In this document: positions 1-5,494 of the stretch, piece by piece
Layout of the letters: every line of letters starts with the position of its first letter
How positions within the stretch are numbered: position 1 is the first letter of the stretch
Assembly: GCA_023254985.1 (NCBI GenBank)
Contig: JALRJT010000075.1
Location: forward strand, 1 to 6,232
Reading direction: 5' to 3'
From: Ilumatobacteraceae bacterium
GTDB taxonomy: Bacteria > Actinomycetota > Acidimicrobiia > Acidimicrobiales > Ilumatobacteraceae
DNA: 6,232 bases
Notes under the pieces: generated by a model
The model's input: the letters and a program-made list of their open reading frames with translations, nothing else
The model's database searches: none
Told to the model about the DNA's origin: nothing
Translations under genes and position numbers: made by a program

Positions 1-779
1 ACTTCCCCGGATTCCCCGAGGGCATCATGGGTCCCGAGTTGATGATGCGCTGCCGCGAACAGGCAGCTCGCTTCGGCGCACAGTTCCTCACCGAGAAGGT
101 GACCAAGATCGACTTCTCCGCACGGCCCTTCCAGGCATGGGTGCGCGATCAACACTTCACCGCAGATTCGGTCATCGTGAGCACCGGTGCGCAGTCGCTG
201 ATGCTCGGGCTCCCCGAAGAACAGCGCCTCATCGGTCACGGGTTGTCGACGTGTGCGACCTGTGACGGGTTCTTCTTCCGCAATCAGGAAATCATCGTCG
301 TCGGTGGCGGTGATTCCGCACTCGAAGAGGCACAGTTCCTCACCAAGTTCGCATCCAAGGTGTCGATCATCGTTCGCCGTGACGTTTTACGTGCATCCAA
401 GATCATGCAGGAACGCGCGCATGCGAACCCGAAGATTTCCTTCGTCTGGAACTCACAGGTCACCAAGATCATCGGTGACTCGAGTGTGACGGGGGTGGAA
501 CTTCGCGACACCGTTACCGGGGCCACCTCGACGATGGCCGTCACCGGAGTATTCGTTGCAATCGGACATCGCCCGAACACCGACCTCTTCAAAGACGTGC
601 TCGACATGGAAGACAGTGGTTACCTGATCACGAAGTCGGGTTCGACCTACACCAACATTCCGGGAGTATTCGCATGCGGTGACGTGCAGGATCACACGTA
701 TCGTCAAGCAATCACCGCAGCTGGATCGGGTTGCATGGCCGCAATCGACTGTGAACGGTGGCTTGAGGCACAGCACTAA
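1..779 (+). CDS. trxB: Thioredoxin reductase, 5' end missing
   Basis: FAD- and NADPH-dependent thioredoxin reductase, which reduces cytoplasmic thioredoxin with electrons from NADPH. The gene runs in from the left edge; the reading frame starts at base 3 and reads FPGFPEGIMGPELM, a typical internal TrxB segment. About 55-65 N-terminal residues, including the first FAD-binding GxGxxG, are therefore outside the window. The ATG at 27 is internal. Visible landmarks are the redox-active CATCDG motif (252-269), the NADPH-binding GGGDSALEEA with a following VRR (from 303), and the C-terminal FAD-binding GVFACGDVQD followed by RQAITAAGSGCMAA (663 onward). All catalytic residues in the visible part are intact, and the gene ends in TAA. 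It lies 66 bp upstream of trxA, its substrate gene, in the same orientation, so the two are probably co-transcribed. Confidence 0.97.
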   Translation, partial: FPGFPEGIMGPELMMRCREQAARFGAQFLTEKVTKIDFSARPFQAWVRDQHFTADSVIVSTGAQSLMLGLPEEQRLIGHGLSTCATCDGFFFRNQEIIVVGGGDSALEEAQFLTKFASKVSIIVRRDVLRASKIMQERAHANPKISFVWNSQVTKIIGDSSVTGVELRDTVTGATSTMAVTGVFVAIGHRPNTDLFKDVLDMEDSGYLITKSGSTYTNIPGVFACGDVQDHTYRQAITAAGSGCMAAIDCERWLEAQH

Positions 780-833
780 GCCGCAAGGAATAACGGCCCT
801 CGCCGTAGTGTTGAACCTCGTAGCAACGACAAC

Positions 834-839
834 AAGGAG
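834..839 (+). promoter_or_regulatory. Ribosome binding site of trxA
   Basis: AAGGAG lies 6 bases before the GTG at 846. It is the strongest ribosome-binding sequence on the + strand here and it decides the GTG start of trxA. The rest of the 66-bp trxB-trxA spacer shows no convincing promoter. Confidence 0.8.
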
Positions 840-845
840 AACATC

Positions 846-1184
846 GTGGCTGGCAACATCGCAACGCTCACCTCAGCAAACTTCGACGAGACCGTTCGTT
901 CTGCGGACACTCCCGTCCTCGTCGACTTCTGGGCCGAATGGTGCGGACCGTGCAAGGCGATTGCCCCAGTCTTGAATGAGCTCGCCACGGAACAAGCCGG
1001 CAAGTTGCAGATCGGCAAACTCAATGTGGACGATCACGGTGACATCGCAATGCGCTTCAACGTGATGAGCATTCCAACCCTCATCGTGTTCAAGAACGGT
1101 GAGGCCGTGAAGCGCCTCGTTGGCGCCAAGGGCAAGGGCCAGTTGTTGCAGGAGTTGGCAGAATTTCTTCCGGCTTCCCGCTAA
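846..1184 (+). CDS. trxA: Thioredoxin
   Basis: Small cytoplasmic dithiol-disulfide oxidoreductase that reduces protein disulfides and is recycled by the TrxB encoded just upstream. The 112-residue protein is of normal thioredoxin length. It carries the active site WCGPC at residues 32-36 after VLVDFWAE, the conserved cis-proline in MSIPT (Pro77), and a typical C-terminal helix with VGAKGKGQL. The start is GTG at 846, chosen because AAGGAG at 834-839 sits 6 bases ahead and because MAGNIATLTSANFDETV aligns with the normal thioredoxin N-terminus. The 3' end probably overlaps the start of the next gene (cwlM type) by about 22 bases, which suggests translational coupling. The mycobacterial orthologue at this locus is called trxC. 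Confidence 0.97.
   Translation: MAGNIATLTSANFDETVRSADTPVLVDFWAEWCGPCKAIAPVLNELATEQAGKLQIGKLNVDDHGDIAMRFNVMSIPTLIVFKNGEAVKRLVGAKGKGQLLQELAEFLPASR
1150..1165 (+). promoter_or_regulatory. Candidate ribosome binding site and ATT start of the cwlM-type gene
   Basis: AGGAG (1150-1154) is followed after 8 bases by ATT (1163-1165) in the cwlM frame, inside the last codons of trxA. ATT initiation is known, for example in Escherichia coli infC, but it is rare. The AGGAG also encodes Gln-Glu of thioredoxin, so it could be coincidental. It is preferred because translation from here restores a full first peptidoglycan-binding repeat. Confidence 0.5.
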
Positions 1185-2149
1185 CCCGCGGCCAACGCGG
1201 CGAAGCGGTCCGTGGCGTTCAGCGACGCCTGCAGGCACTGCACCTTCTTGATACCGACTCGATCGAGTTGGGCTTCTACTGCGACGCCACGGCCGATGCC
1301 GTCGTCGCATTCCAATTGTCCCGCGGGCTCCCCGCCGACGGAATCTGCACACAGTCGACGTGGCAACTCCTCGTCGAAACGTCGTGGCTCCTTGGATCGC
1401 GGCTCCTGTATCTCACATCCCCGCATCTGCGTGGTGACGACGTGGAGCAGTTGCAATCGAACCTCGCAAAACTCGGCTTCGACTGCGGTAAAGCAGACGG
1501 AATCTTTGGCCCGCTCACCGTTCGCGCGCTGATCGAGTTCCAACACAACTCAGGTCTCGTCACTGATGGGATCTGTGGGCCGAGGACATTGCGCCTCCTT
1601 GAACGCGTCAGTGGACAATCAGGCACTGGCCCAGGCATCGTCGCGGTACGCGAAGGCGAATTGTTGCGTGACCCGACATCTGAGACCCGCACCCACGTCG
1701 TCATCGGAACCTTCGGAGACACCCAGCGGATTGCCCGTGCGGCGACACGACTCTTGCGTAACTCGCATGCTGATGTGGTCATCGCCGACGCACTCGACGC
1801 CCACCAGCACGCCAAGACCGCGAACTCCTTCGATGCGCGTGTCTATGTGGGGCTCTCAACGTCTGAGTCCGACACCATCACGATCTCCTATTTCGAAACG
1901 GAACGATTCGTTTCCGAACTCGGACGATCACTCGCAACAGCACTCACCCAGGCACTCACGCCGCAGTTCAGTGGGACCCCAGTCGTACTGGTGGGCGGCC
2001 GCCAACCGGTTCTTCGTGAAACAAAGATGACGGCGGTGGTGGTCGATTTCGGCTCGTGTGTCCAAACTGGGGCCGAGCCAATCATCGGTGAATTGCTCGG
2101 CACAACCGTCAGGACGTGGCTGGAAACCCCTGCTGTAGCTGGCTCCTAG
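1163..2149 (+). CDS. cwlM: CwlM-type protein: two peptidoglycan-binding repeats plus degenerate amidase domain
   Basis: Probable CwlM orthologue. In mycobacteria CwlM is a non-catalytic amidase homologue that, when phosphorylated, stimulates MurA at the first step of peptidoglycan precursor synthesis. Position (after trxA, facing parB) and domain order both match. From the proposed ATT start the protein has 328 residues. Repeat 1 (about 7-70) begins LTRGQRGEAVRGVQRRLQAL and ends in GLPADGICTQSTWQLL. Repeat 2 (about 88-148) has DDVEQLQSNLAKLGFDC, then ADGIFGPLT and DGICGPRTLRLLE. Residues about 165-328 look like an Amidase_3 fold that has lost the usual DPGHGG, SxHxN and terminal Glu motifs, so enzymatic activity is unlikely. 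No signal peptide or membrane segment is seen, in line with a cytoplasmic protein. The frame is open from 1103, yet it contains no ATG, GTG or TTG before the TTG at 1268. That TTG lies inside repeat 1 and would remove half of it. ATT at 1163 with AGGAG 8 bases upstream is the best candidate. Function by homology is likely; the start is uncertain. Confidence 0.85.
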   Translation: MSSGFPLTRGQRGEAVRGVQRRLQALHLLDTDSIELGFYCDATADAVVAFQLSRGLPADGICTQSTWQLLVETSWLLGSRLLYLTSPHLRGDDVEQLQSNLAKLGFDCGKADGIFGPLTVRALIEFQHNSGLVTDGICGPRTLRLLERVSGQSGTGPGIVAVREGELLRDPTSETRTHVVIGTFGDTQRIARAATRLLRNSHADVVIADALDAHQHAKTANSFDARVYVGLSTSESDTITISYFETERFVSELGRSLATALTQALTPQFSGTPVVLVGGRQPVLRETKMTAVVVDFGSCVQTGAEPIIGELLGTTVRTWLETPAVAGS

Positions 2150-2151
2150 GG

Positions 2152-2160
2152 TTATCCACA
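2152..2160 (+). promoter_or_regulatory. Perfect DnaA box
   Basis: TTATCCACA matches the consensus binding site of the replication initiator DnaA exactly. It begins 2 bases after the cwlM stop codon, in the spacer between the convergent cwlM and parB genes. A second, weaker match, TCAACCACA (2187-2195, two mismatches), lies 27 bases further on. A single strong box away from the expected origin may titrate DnaA or regulate neighbouring genes; it could also be chance. Confidence 0.55.
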
Positions 2161-2184
2161 GGTTTTTCCCCACGATGTGCGTAA

Positions 2185-2203
2185 GGTCAACCACAGGTTG
2201 ACC
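2185..2203. terminator. Inverted repeat between convergent genes, possible bidirectional terminator
   Basis: GGTCAACC and GGTTGACC form a perfect 8-bp stem around the loop ACA, 36 bases past the cwlM stop and 29 bases past the parB stop. The position between tail-to-tail genes fits a terminator serving both strands. There is no T-run on either side, so a classical intrinsic terminator is not proven. Nearby GTCACC (2204-2209) and GGTGAC (2221-2226) can form a further stem. Confidence 0.4.
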
Positions 2204-2231
2204 GTCACCGTCAACAAGAGGGTGACGAAAA

Positions 2232-3158
2232 TTAGTCGTCGTCGAGCGGCGCCTCGGTCATCGCACGATAGATCCGCTCGAGGTCGGCAAGATCGGCGAA
2301 ATCGATCGTGATTCGACCGTGCTTCCCGGTCATCGAGACACTGACCGAGGTTTGCAAGTGGTCACTCAACAATGACTCAAGCTCCATCAAACCTGGTGGA
2401 CGAAGTGGTGTCACACCTGTCGCACGAGTCGCTGGCTTTCCTCCGGACGACGCCGGCTTTGGTGTTGGCTTGGGCATGCCAAGTGCGTCGCGAACCGCAT
2501 CTTCGACACCACGAACGGTCCACGACTCCTCCACTGCCTGACGTGCGAGTCGCTCCTGCACTGCTCGATCGGGTGTTCCCAACAACGCCTTTGCATGACC
2601 TGCGGTCAAGCGGCCATCAGCCAGAAGTTGCTGCACGGAGGCAGGCAACGCCAATAAGCGCAGCGAGTTCGTGATCGCCGAACGACTCTTACCGACCTTG
2701 GTGGCAACTTGCTCGTGGGTCATGGAGAAGTCGTCGAGGAGTTGTTTATATGCCGCAGCTTCTTCGAGCGGAGTGAGATCCTGACGATGGAGGTTCTCGA
2801 CGAGTGCCTGTTCAACCGACGAGACGTCATCGGTAACGCGAACGATTGCAGGGATCGTGCTGAGACCCGCTCGGGTTGCTGCACGCCAACGGCGCTCGCC
2901 GGCGATCAATTCGAAGTCGTTGTCTCCCCGCGGGCGAACCAAGATGGGCTGGAGGACACCTATCGCTCGAACAGATGAGGTGAGTTCGGCGAGTGCCTCT
3001 TCGTCAAAGTGAACACGGGGTTGGTTGGGGTTGGGATGTACCGAGGTCACCGAAATCTCGCGCAGACCTGTGGTTGATCCGCCTGACGGGGGTTGACCGC
3101 CTGACCCGGTTGGGATCAGCGCGTCAAGACCCTTACCGAGCCCGCTCCGGCGCGCCAC
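2232..3158 (-). CDS. parB: Chromosome partitioning protein ParB
   Basis: CTP-dependent DNA clamp that loads at parS, spreads along the chromosome near the origin and works with ParA in segregation. The 308-residue protein starts at a GTG (3158) preceded by the strong site GGAGGTGA, with 6 bases between GGAGG and the GTG. In order it shows the N-terminal ParA-contact peptide GLGKGLDALIP (6-16), a linker rich in Gly, Ser and Pro, and the ParB/Srx CTPase fold with NPNQPR (43-48), GERRWRA (87-93, CTP-binding) and ENLHRQDL (121-128). These are followed by a helix-turn-helix around 147-168 for parS binding, a Pro-rich linker (about 229-255) and a C-terminal dimerisation region (about 256-303). All key motifs are intact. 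Its start lies inside the 3' end of parA (26-base overlap), so translation of the two is probably coupled. Three parS sites lie just upstream of parA. Confidence 0.97.
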   Translation of the reverse strand: MARRSGLGKGLDALIPTGSGGQPPSGGSTTGLREISVTSVHPNPNQPRVHFDEEALAELTSSVRAIGVLQPILVRPRGDNDFELIAGERRWRAATRAGLSTIPAIVRVTDDVSSVEQALVENLHRQDLTPLEEAAAYKQLLDDFSMTHEQVATKVGKSRSAITNSLRLLALPASVQQLLADGRLTAGHAKALLGTPDRAVQERLARQAVEESWTVRGVEDAVRDALGMPKPTPKPASSGGKPATRATGVTPLRPPGLMELESLLSDHLQTSVSVSMTGKHGRITIDFADLADLERIYRAMTEAPLDDD

Positions 3159-3948
3159 CGCTCACCTCCAGTGCTACTGCGCGATACGCCTTGGCCCCAG
3201 TGGAGCTCGGGTCGAACGTGGTGATGGGCTTGCCGTGCGAGGGTGCTTCTGCCAATCGGACGTTATGAGGAATGACGTTCTTGCACACCTTGTCGCCAAA
3301 GTGCTCGCGGACCTCGCTGACCACGTCGCTGGACAACTTGGTTCGGGTATCGAACATCGTGCAGATGATGGTGCTCACACCGAGACCGGGGTTGAGATTC
3401 TTACTGACCAGGTCGACGTTGCGCAGCAACTGCCCTAGTCCTTCGAGTGCGTAGTACTGGCACTGGATCGGCACGATGACCTCATGCGCTGCGGTCAACC
3501 CATTGACCGTCAAAAGGCCGAGCGACGGGGGACAGTCGATCAAGACGTAGTCAAACTGGTCGATAATGGCGTCGATTGCCTTCTTGAGCCGGGTTTCGCG
3601 ACCCATTGCCGGAACGAGCTCGATTTCTGCACCCGCAAGGTCGAGGTTCGATGGGGCGACGAAAAGGTTCTTGACCGCCGTTGGCTCGAGGCAGTCCTCG
3701 AGGGGGGTCTCATCGAGCAAGACGTGATAGACGCTGCGATCCATATCCCGGGTGTTCAAACCCAGGCCGGTGCTGGCATTTCCCTGGGGGTCTAGGTCGA
3801 TCAGCAGCACTCGATAGCCCTGCTCGGCAAGGCAGGCCCCGAGATTGATGGTCGTTGTCGTTTTGCCAACGCCACCCTTTTGGTTCGCCATGGCGATGAT
3901 CCGAGGGGTTGGACGAGGGCCGTTGGAGGGGGATCCAGGCTCGTTCAT
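3133..3948 (-). CDS. parA: Chromosome partitioning ATPase ParA (Soj type)
   Basis: Deviant-Walker ATPase that binds nucleoid DNA nonspecifically as an ATP dimer and moves ParB-parS complexes apart. With the ATG at 3948 it has 271 residues. It carries the deviant Walker A motif KGGVGKTT (24-31, with the signature lysine), LIDLDPQGN (49-57), Walker B VLIDCPPS (135-142) and the C-terminal LAEAPSHGKPI typical of Soj/ParA. The length suits a chromosomal ParA without an N-terminal helix-turn-helix. A TTG at 3957 would add three residues but lacks a ribosome binding site. The ATG has GGAGG only 2 bases ahead, unusually close, so it may instead be translated from a leaderless transcript. The gene overlaps parB by 26 bases and follows rsmG after 99 bp containing two parS sites. 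Confidence 0.97.
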   Translation of the reverse strand: MNEPGSPSNGPRPTPRIIAMANQKGGVGKTTTTINLGACLAEQGYRVLLIDLDPQGNASTGLGLNTRDMDRSVYHVLLDETPLEDCLEPTAVKNLFVAPSNLDLAGAEIELVPAMGRETRLKKAIDAIIDQFDYVLIDCPPSLGLLTVNGLTAAHEVIVPIQCQYYALEGLGQLLRNVDLVSKNLNPGLGVSTIICTMFDTRTKLSSDVVSEVREHFGDKVCKNVIPHNVRLAEAPSHGKPITTFDPSSTGAKAYRAVALEVSGGAPERAR

Positions 3949-3961
3949 AGCCTCCAAACTA
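3949..3961 (-). promoter_or_regulatory. Start region of parA: close-set GGAGG and a possible -10 element
   Basis: Read on the minus strand this is TAGTTTGGAGGCT followed by ATG. GGAGG is only 2 bases from the ATG, shorter than usual. TAGTTT fits the actinobacterial -10 pattern TANNNT and ends 7 bases before the ATG, which would place transcription start at or near the A of the start codon. No matching -35 sequence is seen. Either reading selects the ATG at 3948. Confidence 0.35.
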
Positions 3962-3987
3962 GTTCTCGGGTCGCACGGGGTGGTGGA

Positions 3988-4003
3988 TGTTCCACGTGGA
4001 ACA
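3988..4003. promoter_or_regulatory. parS site 1
   Basis: TGTTCCACGTGGAACA is a perfect 16-bp palindrome of the universal bacterial parS type, bound by ParB. It lies in the rsmG-parA spacer, 40 bp upstream of the parA ATG. Confidence 0.95.
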
Positions 4004-4023
4004 GTGCTGGGCTGGATTGCCGA

Positions 4024-4039
4024 TGTTCCACGTGGAACA
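4024..4039. promoter_or_regulatory. parS site 2
   Basis: Second identical copy of TGTTCCACGTGGAACA, 36 bp from site 1 start to start, between the rsmG stop codon and parA. Like the other two it is preceded by GA, giving an 18-bp identical core. Confidence 0.95.
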
Positions 4040-4047
4040 CCAGGGTT

Positions 4048-4611
4048 CTAGGACGCCGGATGTTCCACGTGGAACACGGCCACCGCACCCAGACGGGAAG
4101 GGGCACTGGTGTGGGCGGCTGCGAGGTCAACCCCGAGCCAGCGACTGCCCTGGTCGGCGGGGGGTTCGCTGACGATGACCATTCCCCCCGACCGCACCCA
4201 GGGGGTTGAAAGCCGAATCGTAGTCTCGGGAGAGCCAAATCCTCGGCAAGTTACCACATCCATCGCGTGGTGGTAGGTGGTGCGTCCAAGCTCGTCGGCA
4301 TCGCCGGTCACCACGGTGACACGGTCGTCCAGGCCGAGGCTCACGACTGCCCGGCGAAGGAAGTCGGTCCGCTTTGCTCGCCGATCAATCAGAAAGACCC
4401 GCAGGCCCGGTCGAGCTACAGCCACCACCAGCCCGGGAACTCCAGCCCCAGTTCCCAAGTCGGCACACGTGCTGGCAGTCTCGGGGATTGCGTCGACGAA
4501 GCTCAGGGAGTGGGAGATCACCTCAATGGGGCTGACGGGACCGAGGGCGCCGACGCGTTGGGCCTCACCAAAGACGCGTAGAAGCCCTTCGTGGGCATGA
4601 AGATCAGACAT
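4048..4611 (-). CDS. rsmG: 16S rRNA (guanine-N7) methyltransferase RsmG
   Basis: S-adenosylmethionine-dependent enzyme that makes m7G527 in 16S rRNA (E. coli numbering); loss in other bacteria gives low-level streptomycin resistance. The 187-residue protein has the helical N-terminus ending in the conserved IEVISHSLSFVD, the SAM-binding loop DLGTGAGVPG (51-60), the acidic strand end VFLIDRRAKRTDFLRR (72-87), VVTGDADEL (about 100-108), and VVTCRGFGSPE, where most relatives have a similar R-A/G segment. Length is slightly short for the family (E. coli about 207). The usual C-terminal end is replaced by a short tail, VFHVEHPAS, created by a parS site. The ATG at 4611 has only a weak ribosome binding sequence. 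It lies 27 bases after the jag stop and in the same operon. The older name is gidB. Confidence 0.95.
   Translation of the reverse strand: MSDLHAHEGLLRVFGEAQRVGALGPVSPIEVISHSLSFVDAIPETASTCADLGTGAGVPGLVVAVARPGLRVFLIDRRAKRTDFLRRAVVSLGLDDRVTVVTGDADELGRTTYHHAMDVVTCRGFGSPETTIRLSTPWVRSGGMVIVSEPPADQGSRWLGVDLAAAHTSAPSRLGAVAVFHVEHPAS
4061..4076. promoter_or_regulatory. parS site 3, inside the end of rsmG
   Basis: Third identical copy of TGTTCCACGTGGAACA, 37 bp from site 2. It lies within the coding sequence of rsmG and supplies most of the codons for residues 179-184 (VFHVEH). Confidence 0.95.
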
Positions 4612-4638
4612 GGACGACCACCACGAGGGTAGTCGGGG

Positions 4639-5439
4639 TCAGTCAGCTGCGGAGGAGTCTCCGTCGGCCAAGGCAACCACAACTCGACGGTGTGGGTCCT
4701 GGCCCTGCGAACGCGTTGCAATGCCGTCCATATCGACGAGTGCATCGTGGACGATCTTACGGTCGGCCGAGTTCATCGGCTCAAGCACACGAGGTTGACC
4801 TGTCGAGAGCACGTCGTTGGCGACCTTGACGGCAAAGCGCCCGAGGGCTTCACGGCGCTTTTCCCGGTACTGAGCGACGTCAACACGGAGATGGGTTTCG
4901 TGATCTCCGAGTCGACGTTGGCTGACCACTCGGGTCAAGTCCTGCAAAGCCATCAGGGTTGCGCCCTTCTGACCGACGTACATCGACACGCCGTCACCAT
5001 CGACGTTGATATCGATGTCTTCACCGGTGACCGTTGCCGAGACCGAGCCACGAATGTCGCTCGCGATAAGCAGACCTTCTAAGAATGTGGTCGCAGCAGC
5101 ACTCACCGTGGTTGGGTCGATGGGGGTGCTGTTCGTCTTCGGCTCGCGTTCCGCGCGTGGCGCACGCTCGGTCGAACGTTCCTTGCGTGGTCCGCGCTTG
5201 GAATCACCTTGGCGCTTCTCGCGCTTCGGACCACGGTCCCGGCGATCAGCCTTCGCGCGTGGCGAGGTTGGACGAACTCGTGCGCGCACACGGGCCTCTC
5301 CGCGTGTGCGACCAAACAAGCCTTGCTTTGGTTCCTCGAGAACCTCGAACTCCGCGTCGTCTTCTGCGACGCCGAGCTGGTCGAGTGCTGCGCTCTTGGC
5401 TTCCTCGATCGTGTCGCCTGTGGTTTCTACCCATTCCAT
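4639..5439 (-). CDS. jag: Jag/KhpB-type RNA-binding protein (Jag_N, KH, R3H)
   Basis: RNA-binding protein of the Jag/KhpB (EloR) family, normally encoded next to yidC and linked to cell elongation and envelope control in Firmicutes. The 266-residue protein has an N-terminal Jag_N domain (1-50, MEWVETTGDTIEEAKSAAL and EPKQGLFGR) and a strongly charged Lys/Arg/Glu-rich linker (about 55-104). A KH domain (about 110-180) with the nucleic-acid loop VGQKGATLMALQDL follows, then an R3H domain (about 190-256) with the R...H pair at Arg227 and His231 in EPMNSADRKIVHDAL and a conserved SQGQDPHRRVVVAL end. The ATG at 5439 is chosen because Jag_N starts right there; its ribosome binding sequence is weak. 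It follows yidC after a 55-bp gap holding a hairpin, and precedes rsmG by 27 bp. Confidence 0.95.
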   Translation of the reverse strand: MEWVETTGDTIEEAKSAALDQLGVAEDDAEFEVLEEPKQGLFGRTRGEARVRARVRPTSPRAKADRRDRGPKREKRQGDSKRGPRKERSTERAPRAEREPKTNSTPIDPTTVSAAATTFLEGLLIASDIRGSVSATVTGEDIDINVDGDGVSMYVGQKGATLMALQDLTRVVSQRRLGDHETHLRVDVAQYREKRREALGRFAVKVANDVLSTGQPRVLEPMNSADRKIVHDALVDMDGIATRSQGQDPHRRVVVALADGDSSAAD

Positions 5440-5462
5440 GGATGTCTCATTTCTGTGAAGTG

Positions 5463-5483
5463 ATCAACACGAACGGTGTTGAT
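5463..5483. repeat. Inverted repeat between yidC and jag
   Basis: ATCAACAC and GTGTTGAT form a perfect 8-bp stem around a 5-base loop in the 55-bp spacer. On the minus-strand transcript the hairpin lies 11 bases after the yidC stop. No T-run follows, so it is more likely a processing or stability element than a full terminator, or simply chance. Confidence 0.4.
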
Positions 5484-5494
5484 GATGGTGCGAA

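Noticed and set aside
793..806. Small inverted repeat ACGGC/GCCGT between trxB and trxA
   Set aside because: Only a 5-bp stem with a 4-base loop and no T-run; too weak to call a terminator or regulator.
1103..1184. Possible -1 frameshift fusing thioredoxin to the cwlM-type protein, since the two frames overlap here
   Set aside because: No slippery heptamer is seen and thioredoxin ends at its normal length. A coupled separate start explains the overlap better.
1229..1231. CTG as an alternative start of the cwlM-type gene
   Set aside because: It lies inside the first peptidoglycan-binding repeat and has no ribosome binding sequence ahead of it.
873..1352. Long open frame on the minus strand across trxA and cwlM
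   Set aside because: Arg-rich composition, no family resemblance, and fully antisense to two well-supported genes.
3987..4172. Small + strand open frame with repeated MFHVE peptides
   Set aside because: The repeated peptide is just the parS palindrome read in frame twice; there is no other sign of a gene.
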